The notes below the pieces were generated by a model. It searched no databases. It was given only the letters and a program-made list of their open reading frames with translations, and was not told where the DNA came from. Positions 25,966 to 35,176 of a stretch of 64,000 nt of DNA are shown piece by piece. The translations under genes and the position numbers were made by a program. This DNA comes from Psychroserpens sp. SPM9 (GTDB lineage: Bacteria > Bacteroidota > Bacteroidia > Flavobacteriales > Flavobacteriaceae), in NCBI RefSeq assembly GCF_025153525.1, contig NZ_JANZNR010000002.1:310001-374000 (forward strand). The letters run 5' to 3'. The first letter of the stretch is position 1. Each line of letters begins with the position of its first letter.

Positions 25966-27300
25966 ATGAAAAAATGCTTATTATTTTTAACTTCTTTGAT
26001 GCTTGTTGGTGTTGTTGCCAATGCTCAAAAAGTTGAATTTGAAGAATTTGATCTAGAAAACGGACTTCATGTCATTCTACATCAAGATAATACGGCTCCT
26101 GTAGTCACCGTTGGTGTCATGTATGACGTAGGAGGAAAAGATTTAGGAGGAAGCCCAGAAGCACCTCGTACAGGCTTTGCTCACTTTTTTGAACACCTTT
26201 TATTTGAAGGAACAAAAAATATAGATCGTGGAGAATGGTTTAAAATTGTATCATCTAATGGTGGAAGCAATAATGCCAATACATCTCTTGACAGAACTTA
26301 TTATTATGAAGTTTTTCCGTCAAACAGTTTAGAATTAGGACTTTGGATGGAATCTGAGCGTATGTTTCACCCAGTGATTGATCAGGTTGGAGTCGACACT
26401 CAAAACGAGGTCGTAAAAGAAGAAAAACGTTTACGTTATGACAACTCTCCTTATGGTCAGTTTTTGTTCGCTGTAAGCGAAAACTTATTTAAAAACCACC
26501 CTTATAAAAACAAAAATATTGGTGAAATGGCAGACTTAGATGCGTCTACTTTAGCAGAATTTCAACAGTATTTTAAAGATTGGTATGGACCAAACAATGC
26601 CGCTTTAGTCGTTGCTGGAGATATTGATAGCAAAGAAGCTAAAAAACTTGTTGAGAAGTATTTTAAAGATATTCCTAGTAGACCAGTTCCAACAAGAAAC
26701 TTCCCAAAAGAAGAGCCAATTACTGAAACTATTAAGACCAAATACCACGATCCAAATATTCAGATTCCTGCGATTATAGCAGCCTATAGAACACCAGGTT
26801 TTAAAAGTCGTGATGCCTATGTATTAAGTATGGTTTCTACCTACTTAAGTGATGGTAAGACTTCAAAATTATACAAGAAAATAGTCGACGATAAAAAAAT
26901 GGCGCTTCAGGTAGGGGCTATTAATATTGACCAAATGGATTATAGTATTTATGCGGTTTACGGGTTGCCTTTAGGAGATACGTCACTAGACGCATTGCTT
27001 GCCGAAATAGATGAAGAAATTGTAAAAATGCAAAATGAATTAATTTCAGAAAAAGACTTTGAAAAACTTCAAAACAAAATTGAAAATCGCTTTGTAAACT
27101 CAAACTCAAGTGTTCAGGGTATTGCAAATTCTCTGGTTAGATATTATATGTTGTACGATGATGTCAATTTAATTAATAATGAAATTGAAATCTTCCGTTC
27201 TATTACGCGTCAAGAAATTCAAGATGTCGTAAAAAAATACTTAAATCCTAACCAACGTGTCGAGTTAGAATACTTACCAAAAGATAAAAGTGAGAACTAA
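25966..27300 (+). CDS. M16-family zinc peptidase, catalytic subunit
   Basis: 444 residues with a signal peptide (MKKCLLFLTSLMLVGVVANAQ). The inverted zinc motif HxxEH is intact in GFAHFFEHLLFEGT, with the third ligand in the following ENEVVKEEKRL-type helix. Two homologous halves give the normal single-subunit M16B length. Exported, so it probably degrades peptides in the periplasm or at the outer membrane. It is followed after 8 bases by a non-catalytic M16 partner, a layout typical of heterodimeric M16B enzymes. Confidence 0.94.
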   Translation: MKKCLLFLTSLMLVGVVANAQKVEFEEFDLENGLHVILHQDNTAPVVTVGVMYDVGGKDLGGSPEAPRTGFAHFFEHLLFEGTKNIDRGEWFKIVSSNGGSNNANTSLDRTYYYEVFPSNSLELGLWMESERMFHPVIDQVGVDTQNEVVKEEKRLRYDNSPYGQFLFAVSENLFKNHPYKNKNIGEMADLDASTLAEFQQYFKDWYGPNNAALVVAGDIDSKEAKKLVEKYFKDIPSRPVPTRNFPKEEPITETIKTKYHDPNIQIPAIIAAYRTPGFKSRDAYVLSMVSTYLSDGKTSKLYKKIVDDKKMALQVGAINIDQMDYSIYAVYGLPLGDTSLDALLAEIDEEIVKMQNELISEKDFEKLQNKIENRFVNSNSSVQGIANSLVRYYMLYDDVNLINNEIEIFRSITRQEIQDVVKKYLNPNQRVELEYLPKDKSEN

Positions 27301-27308
27301 AAAATAAG

Positions 27309-29360
27309 ATGAAAATGAAATTTAAAATATCAATATTATTAGTCGCATTTTTAATGTCTGCTGGTGCTTTTGCCCAACTAGACCGCTCAAAAATGCCAGA
27401 ACCAGGACCAGCTCCAAAAATTTCTCTGGAGAAACCTGAAGAATTTAAACTTAAAAACGGATTAACTGTTTTAGTTGTCGAAAACCACAAACTTCCTAGA
27501 GTTTCGTATTCGTTAACTATTGACAACAAACCAATGACTGTTGGCGAAAAAGCCGGTGTTGAAAGTTTAATTGGTGCCATGATGGGTAACGGAACGAAAA
27601 ACATCTCTAAAGATGAATTTAATGAAGAGGTTGACTTTTTAGGAGCACGAATCAATTTTAGTTTTAGTGGTGGCTTTGCGAGTTCTTTATCGAAATACTC
27701 TGATCGCATTTTAGAATTAATGGCAGATGCAGCTATCAATCCATTATTAACTGAAGAAGAATTCGAGAAAGAAAAAGAAAAACTTATCGAAGGTCTTAAA
27801 ACCAACGAAAAAAGTGTAGACGCTGTTGCAAGCCGAGTAGGTGCCGCTTTATCGTATGGAAAAAAACATCCTTACGGTGAATTTACGACCGAAGAAACTG
27901 TTAAAAACGTAACATTTGGAGATGCTGTAGCCTTTTATGAAAAATACTTTAATCCAAACAACGCTTATTTAGTAGTGGTTGGTGATGTTGATTACAAAGA
28001 CATTAAAAAGCAGATTGAAAAACATTTTAGTAAATGGGAAAAATCTGTAGGTGTAGATTACACGGTTCCTAATGAAGCGCCTAACGCTCAGTATACACAA
28101 ATTAACTTCGTAGACATGCCTAATGCTGTTCAGTCTAACATTTCTGTGACTAACAATGTGGATTTAGAAACGAAAGATGCCGACTACCATTCTGTTTTAA
28201 TTGCTAACCGAATTTTTGGTGGTGACTTTAACAGTTATTTAAATATGAACCTTCGTGAAAAACATGGGTATACTTATGGTGCTCGTTCTAGTGTTGGTAC
28301 AGACAAATACGCTTCTCGATTTAGTGCTGGTGCTGCCGTTAGAAATATGGTAACAGATAGTGCAGTTGTGAATACCTTAAAAGAAATAAACCGTATTAAA
28401 ACAGAACTTGTAGATCAGGAAACACTTAAAAATGTAAAAGCGGCTTATGTTGGTCAATTTGTTATGGCTTTAGAAAGCCCACAAACCATAGCTCGTTATG
28501 CACTAAATATTAAATTAAACGATCTTCCTGAAGATTTTTACACCACCTATTTACAAAAAATCAATGCCGTTACAGCTGATGATGTAAAACGTGTTGCTAA
28601 CAAATACTTTAAAACTGAAAACGCACGTATTGTTGTCGTTGGAAAGGGAAGTGAAGTTTTAGAAAATCTTGAAAAAACAGGAATTCCTATCAAGTATTAT
28701 GATGCTTATGCTAACGAAACAGAAAAGCCAACTTACGATATAGAAATGCCTGCCGATATGGATGCTAGCAAAGTAATGCAAGCCTATATTGATGCCATAG
28801 GAGGTCGTGCTGCTCTTGATAAAGTAAATTCTGTTTACATGACTGCTGAAGCTGAATTACAGCCAGGTATGATGATGAATTTAGCAATGAAGAAAACCGT
28901 AAAGAATCAAATGCTTCAAGAAATCAATGTGATGGGACAATCTCAAAAACAGGTTTTAGATGGTAATTCTGGTTACTCGTTTGCTCAAGGACAAAAGAAA
29001 GAAATGACTGAAGATGAAGTAAAAGAAGCTCAAATAGAATCTTCGCCTTTCCCAGAAGTTAACTATCTAAATGGTGATGTGACTCTTGAAAAAATTGAAA
29101 TGGTAGAGGGTGTAAAAGCTTATAAAATCAAAGTTGACGATGTTACAAGCATCTACTACAATGTTGAAACTGGTTTAAAAATTAAAGAGCTTAAAACTAG
29201 TGAAGCTGGTTCTCAATCTACATTCTATTCAGATTATAAAGAAGTGGCTGGAATTAAGTTTCCGTTTACTATTGGTCAAACTATGGGCCCAAGACGTTTT
29301 GATTTCAAAATCAAAGAAATTAAAGTAAATGAAGGTGTGAGTGATGCCGATTTTGACTAA
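27309..29360 (+). CDS. M16-family partner subunit lacking the zinc motif, with C-terminal LolA-like domain
   Basis: 683 residues with a signal peptide (ending AGAFAQ). Residues 40-460 are a two-half M16 fold, but the place of HxxEH is occupied by AGVESLIGAMMGNGTKN, so no zinc site exists and it must act as the substrate-binding half of a heterodimer with the preceding enzyme. Residues 480-683 form an extra domain starting MQAYIDAIGGRAALDKVNS and containing beta-strand repeats like LolA/outer-membrane-lipoprotein-sorting folds. Eight bases separate it from the catalytic subunit gene. A terminator follows at 29381. Confidence 0.92.
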   Translation: MKMKFKISILLVAFLMSAGAFAQLDRSKMPEPGPAPKISLEKPEEFKLKNGLTVLVVENHKLPRVSYSLTIDNKPMTVGEKAGVESLIGAMMGNGTKNISKDEFNEEVDFLGARINFSFSGGFASSLSKYSDRILELMADAAINPLLTEEEFEKEKEKLIEGLKTNEKSVDAVASRVGAALSYGKKHPYGEFTTEETVKNVTFGDAVAFYEKYFNPNNAYLVVVGDVDYKDIKKQIEKHFSKWEKSVGVDYTVPNEAPNAQYTQINFVDMPNAVQSNISVTNNVDLETKDADYHSVLIANRIFGGDFNSYLNMNLREKHGYTYGARSSVGTDKYASRFSAGAAVRNMVTDSAVVNTLKEINRIKTELVDQETLKNVKAAYVGQFVMALESPQTIARYALNIKLNDLPEDFYTTYLQKINAVTADDVKRVANKYFKTENARIVVVGKGSEVLENLEKTGIPIKYYDAYANETEKPTYDIEMPADMDASKVMQAYIDAIGGRAALDKVNSVYMTAEAELQPGMMMNLAMKKTVKNQMLQEINVMGQSQKQVLDGNSGYSFAQGQKKEMTEDEVKEAQIESSPFPEVNYLNGDVTLEKIEMVEGVKAYKIKVDDVTSIYYNVETGLKIKELKTSEAGSQSTFYSDYKEVAGIKFPFTIGQTMGPRRFDFKIKEIKVNEGVSDADFD

Positions 29361-29380
29361 ATCCTAGCACATATCATATT

Positions 29381-29415
29381 AAAAAAATCCGGAGTATATA
29401 CTTCGGATTTTTTTT
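29381..29415. terminator. Bidirectional terminator after the M16 operon
   Basis: Stem AAAATCCGGAGTATA-type arm with TACTTCGGATTTT, one mismatch, flanked by A and T runs. It ends both the M16 operon and the convergent transporter gene, whose stop lies in the T run. Confidence 0.82.
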
Positions 29416-30331
29416 ATGGCTTTCGCTTATGCGCTAAATACACGCCTAAAAGAATAATCCCACTGGCTAATACCTGTATCACACTAAAGCTTTCGCCATC
29501 TAATAATCCCCAACCCAAAGCGACGATAGGCATTAAATAAGTAACTGATGACGCAAACACTGGTGTCGAAATCTGTACCAAGGTATTAAACAACACTTTC
29601 GCAAGTGCAGTACCAAAAAATGATAAAATCACCACATACACAACAGACATTTGAAAATCTGGATTTTGATAGGTATGCTCGGTAAAAAAATCGGTGCCTA
29701 ATAAAATAAGTAATGCTGGTATAAATATGGCCACATAATTACCAGTAGCAATACTTAAAGGCGATGTATTCTGAAGGTGTTTTTTTATGATGTTGACATT
29801 TAAAGCGTACATCACAGTTGCGATAATCACAAAACCAGCATATAAATAATTTTGATTCGGATTTAAATCAGCACCTTTTAAAATTAATATACTCGTGCCA
29901 ATAAAACCAATAATCACACCTAATATCTGACGTTTGGTAGACGCTATTTTAAAAACCGCAAAACCAAATAATACGGTATTGAGTGGCACTAAAGAATTTA
30001 AAATAGAAGCGATAGCACTATCAATTTCGGTTTCGGCAATGGCAAATAAAAAGGCTGGAATAAATGATCCTAAAAACCCCGAAATTACAATCCATTTCCA
30101 TTCTCTTTTTTTTATCCGTTTTAAGCTTTTTAAACCTACAGCAAATAAAAAAATCCCAGTGATGATGGTCCGCAACGCTCCCAATTGATAAGGCGTTAAT
30201 CCCAGTAAAGATTTTTTGATTAGAATGAAGGAGCTTCCCCAGATTATCGATAAAATCAGCAGGTAAACCCACTTAACGTTGATTTTTCCCATAGGTGTCT
30301 TAAGTAATTCACAAAATTCGTTAATTTTCAT
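29414..30331 (-). CDS. EamA/DMT-family transporter
   Basis: 305 residues with ten hydrophobic helices in two EamA repeats (about 20-150 and 165-300). Typical features are the early SIIWGSSFILIKKSL, the mid-protein repeat start, and a short basic C-terminus (AHKRKP). The second methionine (MGKINVKW, at 30292) is an alternative start giving the usual family N-terminus. Probably an inner-membrane exporter of amino acids or another metabolite; substrate unknown. Divergent from the metal-binding lipoprotein gene. Confidence 0.9.
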   Translation of the reverse strand: MKINEFCELLKTPMGKINVKWVYLLILSIIWGSSFILIKKSLLGLTPYQLGALRTIITGIFLFAVGLKSLKRIKKREWKWIVISGFLGSFIPAFLFAIAETEIDSAIASILNSLVPLNTVLFGFAVFKIASTKRQILGVIIGFIGTSILILKGADLNPNQNYLYAGFVIIATVMYALNVNIIKKHLQNTSPLSIATGNYVAIFIPALLILLGTDFFTEHTYQNPDFQMSVVYVVILSFFGTALAKVLFNTLVQISTPVFASSVTYLMPIVALGWGLLDGESFSVIQVLASGIILLGVYLAHKRKP

Positions 30332-30352
30332 GCAAGGAACATCAATATTTAT

Positions 30353-30360
30353 TAAGTTTG
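30353..30360 (+). promoter_or_regulatory. Putative -7 box of the HMA lipoprotein gene
   Basis: TAAGTTTG, perfect TAnnTTTG, 24 bases before the ATG at 30385. It supports that ATG over the in-frame ATG at 30358, which overlaps the box. Confidence 0.5.
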
Positions 30361-30384
30361 TTCATAATTCTATTTAAAATAACT

Positions 30385-30891
30385 ATGAAGACATTAAAAA
30401 ATATAGTAGCGATTGCATTAATTTCTGTATCAATGGTGGCTTGTAAAAGCGAAACAACACCTGAGGTGAAAACTGTTGAAACTTCGTCAGAAATAAATAC
30501 GAATGCTGCAAAAAAATTAGATCCTAACGCTACCTATGCCAAAGCAGAATTTGGTATCGAAGGAATGACCTGCGCTATGGGTTGTGCAAAATCTATCGAA
30601 AAGAAAATAGCAAAAATGGATGGCGTCAAATCTGCTAAGGTCGATTTTGACAAAGAACTCGCCATGGTTGAATATGACGAAGCTATGGTTACACCAACAA
30701 CCTTAGAAGAAGCGGTTGCAAAAGCAGGAGACACTTACAAAGTGAAAGACATGAAAACAGTAACATCATTTTCTTCTGAAAAATACGAATGTAAAGGCGA
30801 AGGAAAAGCTTGTTGTGCCAATAAAACTGAGAAAGAAAAAATGGCCTGTGCCGAAGATTGTAAAAAAGACTGTTGTGCTGGAAAAGCATAA
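30385..30891 (+). CDS. Exported lipoprotein with heavy-metal-associated domain and Cys-rich tail
   Basis: 168 residues from the ATG at 30385 (MKTLKNIVAIALISVSMVAC, lipid Cys20). Residues 54-125 are an HMA (ferredoxin-like) metal-binding domain with GMTCAMGCAKSIEKKI. The metal motif is CxxxC (Cys63, Cys67) rather than the canonical CxxC. Residues 134-168 form a tail with seven cysteines, including two CC pairs (KACCANK, KDCCAGK). It probably binds copper or another soft metal on the periplasmic side. No copper ATPase or regulator is adjacent. Monocistronic, ending at a strong terminator. Confidence 0.9.
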   Translation: MKTLKNIVAIALISVSMVACKSETTPEVKTVETSSEINTNAAKKLDPNATYAKAEFGIEGMTCAMGCAKSIEKKIAKMDGVKSAKVDFDKELAMVEYDEAMVTPTTLEEAVAKAGDTYKVKDMKTVTSFSSEKYECKGEGKACCANKTEKEKMACAEDCKKDCCAGKA

Positions 30892-30910
30892 CCCAACATT
30901 TATATAATGA

Positions 30911-30940
30911 AAAGAGCCACTCAAACAGAGTGGCTTTTTT
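30911..30940. terminator. Terminator between HMA lipoprotein and CYTH genes
   Basis: Stem AGCCACTC (30915-30922) and GAGTGGCT (30928-30935), loop AAACA, six T after it on the plus strand. An A-rich flank gives a weaker T run for the convergent gene, whose stop overlaps the 3' end. Confidence 0.85.
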
Positions 30941-31409
30941 ATGACCAGGATTTGTAAGGATACAAACTCAATTGCGAATTGTAATACCGCTCATCGCCTG
31001 TAACTTCCTGCCCTAACCATTTGGGTATGTTATAGACTTCATCTTGATGATTTAATTCAACTTCTGCTATAATTAAACCTTCATTGTCTTCTAAAAATAC
31101 ATCTACTTCAAACACATGATCTCCAACCTGAACCTCATACCTTATTTTATCAATAACCCCTGTTTCACAAATCTTTAATAAAGCTTCAGCATCTTTTTTT
31201 GAAATTTCTTTTTCCCATTCAAAACGCGATACACCATCACTCGAAGAACGCCCTTTAACGGTTAAAAACCCTTTGTCACCTTTAAGCCTTACTCTAACAG
31301 TTCGGTCTGGATGCGTATTCAAAAACCCCTGAACAATTCGAGTTTGTAAATGAGAATCAGCTATAAAATCTTGAGAATTCACTAAAAATTTACGTTCTAT
31401 TTCTATCAT
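30939..31409 (-). CDS. CYTH-domain protein (triphosphate tunnel family)
   Basis: 156 residues from the ATG at 31409 (MIEIERKFLV); four extra codons upstream are possible. The family signature ExExK is at residues 2-6, followed by alternating basic strands (TVRVRLKGDKGFLTVKG; EVDVFLEDNEGLIIAEVEL) that line a tunnel binding triphosphates with a divalent metal. Bacterial members of this length are mostly inorganic triphosphatases or thiamine-triphosphatase-like; adenylate cyclase is also in the family. The substrate cannot be read from the sequence. Divergent from dinB with 32 bases between. Confidence 0.9.
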   Translation of the reverse strand: MIEIERKFLVNSQDFIADSHLQTRIVQGFLNTHPDRTVRVRLKGDKGFLTVKGRSSSDGVSRFEWEKEISKKDAEALLKICETGVIDKIRYEVQVGDHVFEVDVFLEDNEGLIIAEVELNHQDEVYNIPKWLGQEVTGDERYYNSQLSLYPYKSWS

Positions 31410-31415
31410 TAAAAA

Positions 31416-31430
31416 AGACATTTAATGTCT
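31416..31430. promoter_or_regulatory. Perfect palindrome between CYTH gene and dinB
   Basis: AGACATT-T-AATGTCT is a perfect 7+1+7 inverted repeat, directly before a -7-like TAAATTTA and 11 bases before the dinB ATG. Its position fits an operator for dinB or for both divergent genes. Confidence 0.45.
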
Positions 31431-31441
31431 AAATTTACACT

Positions 31442-32554
31442 ATGCTTAACAATTTACCAATAAGAAAAATTATTCATGTCGATATGGATGCGTTTTACGC
31501 TTCTGTAGCGCAAATGGATAACCCTAAACTTAAAGGTAAACCTATTGCGGTTGGAGGTGGTGGTACTCGTGGTGTTATTAGTGCTGCCAGTTATGAGGCT
31601 CGGAAATTTGGTGTTAAAAGTGCCATGTCTGGACGCTTGGCCATAAAATTATGTCCGGAACTGATCTTTGTTCGAACCGATTTTGCACGTTATACCGAAA
31701 TTTCTAAAAAAGTCCGACGCATATTTTATGACTATACTGATTTAGTGGAACCGCTTTCTCTTGATGAAGCTTATTTAGACGTTACCGAAAACAAAAAAGG
31801 AAACCCAAGTGCGTCATTATTAGCTCAAGAAATTAGAACGCGCATTTTTAATGAGGTTGGTTTAACAGCATCGGCTGGTATTTCTATCAATAAATTTATT
31901 GCTAAAGTTGCCAGCGATTACAATAAGCCTAACGGACAAAAAACAGTGAATCCCGAGGAGGTACTTCAGTTTTTAGAAGATTTGGATATTCGAAAGTTTT
32001 ACGGTGTTGGAAAAGTTACTGCCGAAAAAATGTACCAAAAAGGCATTTTTACAGGCAAAGATTTAAAAGCTAAATCTCTTGAATATCTCGATGAAAACTT
32101 CGGAAAATCGGGACGTTATTATTATTACATTGTTCGCGGGATTCAAAACAGTGAAGTGAAGCCAAATCGCATCAGGAAATCCCTAGCAGCCGAACGTACC
32201 TTTAGCGAAAATTTATCCTCGGAAATCTTTATGCTCGAAAAGCTAGATCATATTGCTGAAGAAGTTGCCAAACGACTCCAAAAAAGTAAAGTGGCTGGAA
32301 AAACCATCACTCTAAAAATCAAATACAGCGATTTTACATTACAAACCCGAAGTAAAACTCTAGCCTATTATATTAGTGACAAAAGTTTGATTTTAGAAAC
32401 GGCTAAAGATTTATTGTATCAAGAAAAAATGAGTAATTCTGTACGTTTGCTGGGCATTTCGCTATCTAATTTAAATACTGAAAAAAACAAAAAAGAAAAG
32501 CCCAAAGCCGACCTAGATAAAATGGTAAGTGTACAGCTTAAATTTGATTTTTAA
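31442..32554 (+). CDS. dinB: DNA polymerase IV
   Basis: 370 residues, Y-family translesion polymerase. Catalytic residues are in HVDMDAFYASV and SLDEAYLDVT; the steric region is GVISAASYEARKFGVKSAM. The thumb helix-hairpin-helix (RKFYGVGKVTAEKMYQKG) and little-finger domain follow. The protein ends in SVQLKFDF, a sliding-clamp-binding type tail. It copies damaged DNA in the cytoplasm. A perfect palindrome overlaps its promoter region and may mediate damage control. No LexA gene is in the window. Confidence 0.96.
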   Translation: MLNNLPIRKIIHVDMDAFYASVAQMDNPKLKGKPIAVGGGGTRGVISAASYEARKFGVKSAMSGRLAIKLCPELIFVRTDFARYTEISKKVRRIFYDYTDLVEPLSLDEAYLDVTENKKGNPSASLLAQEIRTRIFNEVGLTASAGISINKFIAKVASDYNKPNGQKTVNPEEVLQFLEDLDIRKFYGVGKVTAEKMYQKGIFTGKDLKAKSLEYLDENFGKSGRYYYYIVRGIQNSEVKPNRIRKSLAAERTFSENLSSEIFMLEKLDHIAEEVAKRLQKSKVAGKTITLKIKYSDFTLQTRSKTLAYYISDKSLILETAKDLLYQEKMSNSVRLLGISLSNLNTEKNKKEKPKADLDKMVSVQLKFDF

Positions 32555-32624
32555 ATGCTAAATCTTGTTAACCATATCACTATTTTAAGATATTGTTTAT
32601 AAATTTAAGCTAAAACCAATCCCT

Positions 32625-33620
32625 ATGAAGTATGTAATTATCGCCATATTAAGCCTGTTACTATGGAATTGTAAGGATCAAAATCAGGCAGAGAGCCAAG
32701 AAGAAAAACCTGTTAAAACTAAAAACATCGTGTCCAAAGAAGGAGCAGTTCATCCTGTTGCTCCAGAGCTTTTTTCTCAGTTTATCAATGTGAGAGATTT
32801 TACAATTAATACTGAAGGGAATGAAGCTTATTTCACTTTATTAAGTCCAGCACGAGAACTTTCTGTTATCATGCGTATACAAAAGGAGAACAACGCATGG
32901 AGCGAACCTAAAATCACCAGTTTTTCTGGACAATATATAGATTTAGAGCCTTATTTGTCGCCTGACGGTTTACAACTTTATTTTGCTTCTAACCGACCTG
33001 TTTCTAAAGACAGTACTCATACAAAAGACTTTGATATTTGGTATGTCGAACGTTCTCAAAAAGACAGCAAATGGTCTGAACCTAAGCATATCAAAGCGCC
33101 CGTAAATTCAACTTATGATGAATTTTATCCTGCGATTACTTTATCTAAAAACCTTTATTTCACAGCCATCAAAGAAGGTATGAATGGACAAGATGATATT
33201 TTTATGAGCCGCTGGAATGGCAACAGCTACGAAGAACCCATAGCTTTGAGTGAAGGTGTCAATACCAAAGGTGCTGAGTTTAATGCTTATGTAGCTCCTG
33301 ATGAATCTTATATTTTATTTAGCGGTTGGCGTAGACCTGACGGAATTGGAAGTGGTGATTTATATATGAGCAAACGAGAACAAGGCAAATGGCAAACGGC
33401 TGTAAACTTAGGAGCAACTATCAATTCAGAACACACAGATTATTGTCCGTTTGTAAATACTGTAACCGGAACGCTCTATTTTACAAGCCGAAGAAGTTAT
33501 GTTGAAAAAAAGGACGCAGGATATACCAATTATAATGAACTTTTGACTGAAATCAACAGGTATGATAATGGCTCGAGTCGCATTTATAAAGTGGATATTA
33601 CCGATTTAATTTCCCAATAA
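32625..33620 (+). CDS. PD40-type beta-propeller lipoprotein
   Basis: 331 residues with a lipoprotein signal (MKYVIIAILSLLLWNC, Cys16). From about residue 60 there are repeats of the WD40-like/TolB type: YLSPDGLQLYFASNRP, FYPAITLSKNLYFTAI, YVAPDESYILFSGWRRPDG and FVNTVTGTLYFTSRR, enough for a propeller of about six blades. Such proteins often bind peptidoglycan or sense ligands in the periplasm; the role here is unknown. It follows dinB after 70 bases and is probably transcribed separately. Confidence 0.86.
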   Translation: MKYVIIAILSLLLWNCKDQNQAESQEEKPVKTKNIVSKEGAVHPVAPELFSQFINVRDFTINTEGNEAYFTLLSPARELSVIMRIQKENNAWSEPKITSFSGQYIDLEPYLSPDGLQLYFASNRPVSKDSTHTKDFDIWYVERSQKDSKWSEPKHIKAPVNSTYDEFYPAITLSKNLYFTAIKEGMNGQDDIFMSRWNGNSYEEPIALSEGVNTKGAEFNAYVAPDESYILFSGWRRPDGIGSGDLYMSKREQGKWQTAVNLGATINSEHTDYCPFVNTVTGTLYFTSRRSYVEKKDAGYTNYNELLTEINRYDNGSSRIYKVDITDLISQ

Positions 33621-33733
33621 GTCATTAAAAACAACCACGCTTTTCATAAGATGAACATCAAAAAACGTGTGAAATATTCATTACTCTAAAATAACATTAA
33701 TGAGTAAAGCACGACTTTTGGGTAACACCCAAT

Positions 33734-35176
33734 TTAAAAACTACAACTTGTAATTTCGGTAACTCTTAAAGTATTTACCATTCCCTTATCCTGAATTGGC
33801 ATAGCTGCTAAACTAATGAGCATGTCACCAACCTCAAGATAGCCTTTTTTACAGGCAATGGCATTTACGTCTTCAATGGTTTCGTCTGTACTTACAAACT
33901 TATCGTAGTAAAAGGCTTCAACACCCCAAAGCAAACTGAGTTGTGTTAAGATGCGCTTATTAGAAGTAAATACTAAAATATGAGCAGATGGTCTCCAGGC
34001 CGAAATTTGAAATGCGGTATAGCCCGAATTGGTTAATGTTGAAATGGCTTTTGCACTAATTTCATTTGCCATATGAGCAGCGTGGTAACAAATAGATTTT
34101 GTAATGTAACGCTTGGTTTTAATGTGTGGAGGTGATTGCGGAACTTTAATTAAGTCTGAATCTTCAACACTTCGAATAATATTTGCCATTTGACGAATCA
34201 CCTGAACCGGATAACTTCCAACCGAAGTTTCACCAGATAACATCACTGCATCGGCGCCATCCATAACCGAATTGGCTACATCATTAACCTCAGCACGTGT
34301 TGGTGTTAAACTAGTTATCATGGTTTCCATCATTTGAGTTGCAATGATTACCGGAATTCTAGCACGTTTAGCGCGTAACACTAATTTTTTCTGAATTAAT
34401 GGTACTTCTTCCGCAGGAATTTCAACACCTAAATCACCACGAGCCACCATCAAACCATCACAATAGGCTACAATCTTATCGATATTTTCTACAGCTTCGG
34501 GTTTTTCGATTTTGGCAATAATCGGAATTTTATGATCGCTATGTTCTTTAATAAGTTCTTCGAGTTGCATTAAATCTTCAGCATGACGAACAAAAGATAA
34601 AGCCATCCAATCCACTTTTAAACCACAGGCGAAAATAGCATCTTCAACATCCTTTTCAGTTAAAGCTGGTTGAGAAATGTTCGTATTTGGAAGATTCACG
34701 CCTTTTTTAGAACGCAGAGGTCCACCTTGAATCACTTTGGCTTTGACTTCAGACTTTCTATCAGTAGAAACGACTTCAAAAATTAATTTTCCATCATCTA
34801 AAAGAATACGTTCTCCAGGTTTAGCATCTTGAGGAAACTTGTCATAAGTCATATACACACGTTCTTTGGTGCCTTCAAAACGTTTTCCTGTGGCAAAAAT
34901 AATTTCGTCTCCTTCGTTAACAATAACTTCCCCTTTCATGACTCCAACTCGTAGTTTTGGGCCTTGCAAATCGGCAAGAATCGAAGCGTTAAAACCAAAC
35001 TCTTCGTTTAAGTCTCTAATCATTTTCACGCGCTCTTCAACATCTTTATAATCGGCATGAGAAAAATTGATTCGAAATACATTGGCACCTTCAATCAACA
35101 TGTTTTTAAGCACTTCTTTGCTGCTAGTTGCTGGTCCTAAGGTGGCTACTATTTTAGTTTTCTTGGTTCGTAACAT
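33734..35176 (-). CDS. pyk: Pyruvate kinase
   Basis: 480 residues. It converts phosphoenolpyruvate and ADP to pyruvate and ATP. Recognisable are TKIVATLGPAT at the N-terminus, NFSHADYKDV, the active-site IIAKIEKPEAVENID and MVARGDLGVEIP, and the ATQMMETM segment; the C-terminal domain begins near 355. Its start codon directly follows, and shares its A with, the end of the IPExxxVDY-family gene (one-base overlap at 35176), so the two are coupled. Last gene of the acpP-fabF-rnc-pyk run. Confidence 0.97.
   Translation of the reverse strand: MLRTKKTKIVATLGPATSSKEVLKNMLIEGANVFRINFSHADYKDVEERVKMIRDLNEEFGFNASILADLQGPKLRVGVMKGEVIVNEGDEIIFATGKRFEGTKERVYMTYDKFPQDAKPGERILLDDGKLIFEVVSTDRKSEVKAKVIQGGPLRSKKGVNLPNTNISQPALTEKDVEDAIFACGLKVDWMALSFVRHAEDLMQLEELIKEHSDHKIPIIAKIEKPEAVENIDKIVAYCDGLMVARGDLGVEIPAEEVPLIQKKLVLRAKRARIPVIIATQMMETMITSLTPTRAEVNDVANSVMDGADAVMLSGETSVGSYPVQVIRQMANIIRSVEDSDLIKVPQSPPHIKTKRYITKSICYHAAHMANEISAKAISTLTNSGYTAFQISAWRPSAHILVFTSNKRILTQLSLLWGVEAFYYDKFVSTDETIEDVNAIACKKGYLEVGDMLISLAAMPIQDKGMVNTLRVTEITSCSF

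Noticed and set aside
33715-33735. TTGGGT/ACCCAA hairpin after pyk, considered as terminator
   Set aside because: Stem of only six pairs and no T run on either strand at the right place.
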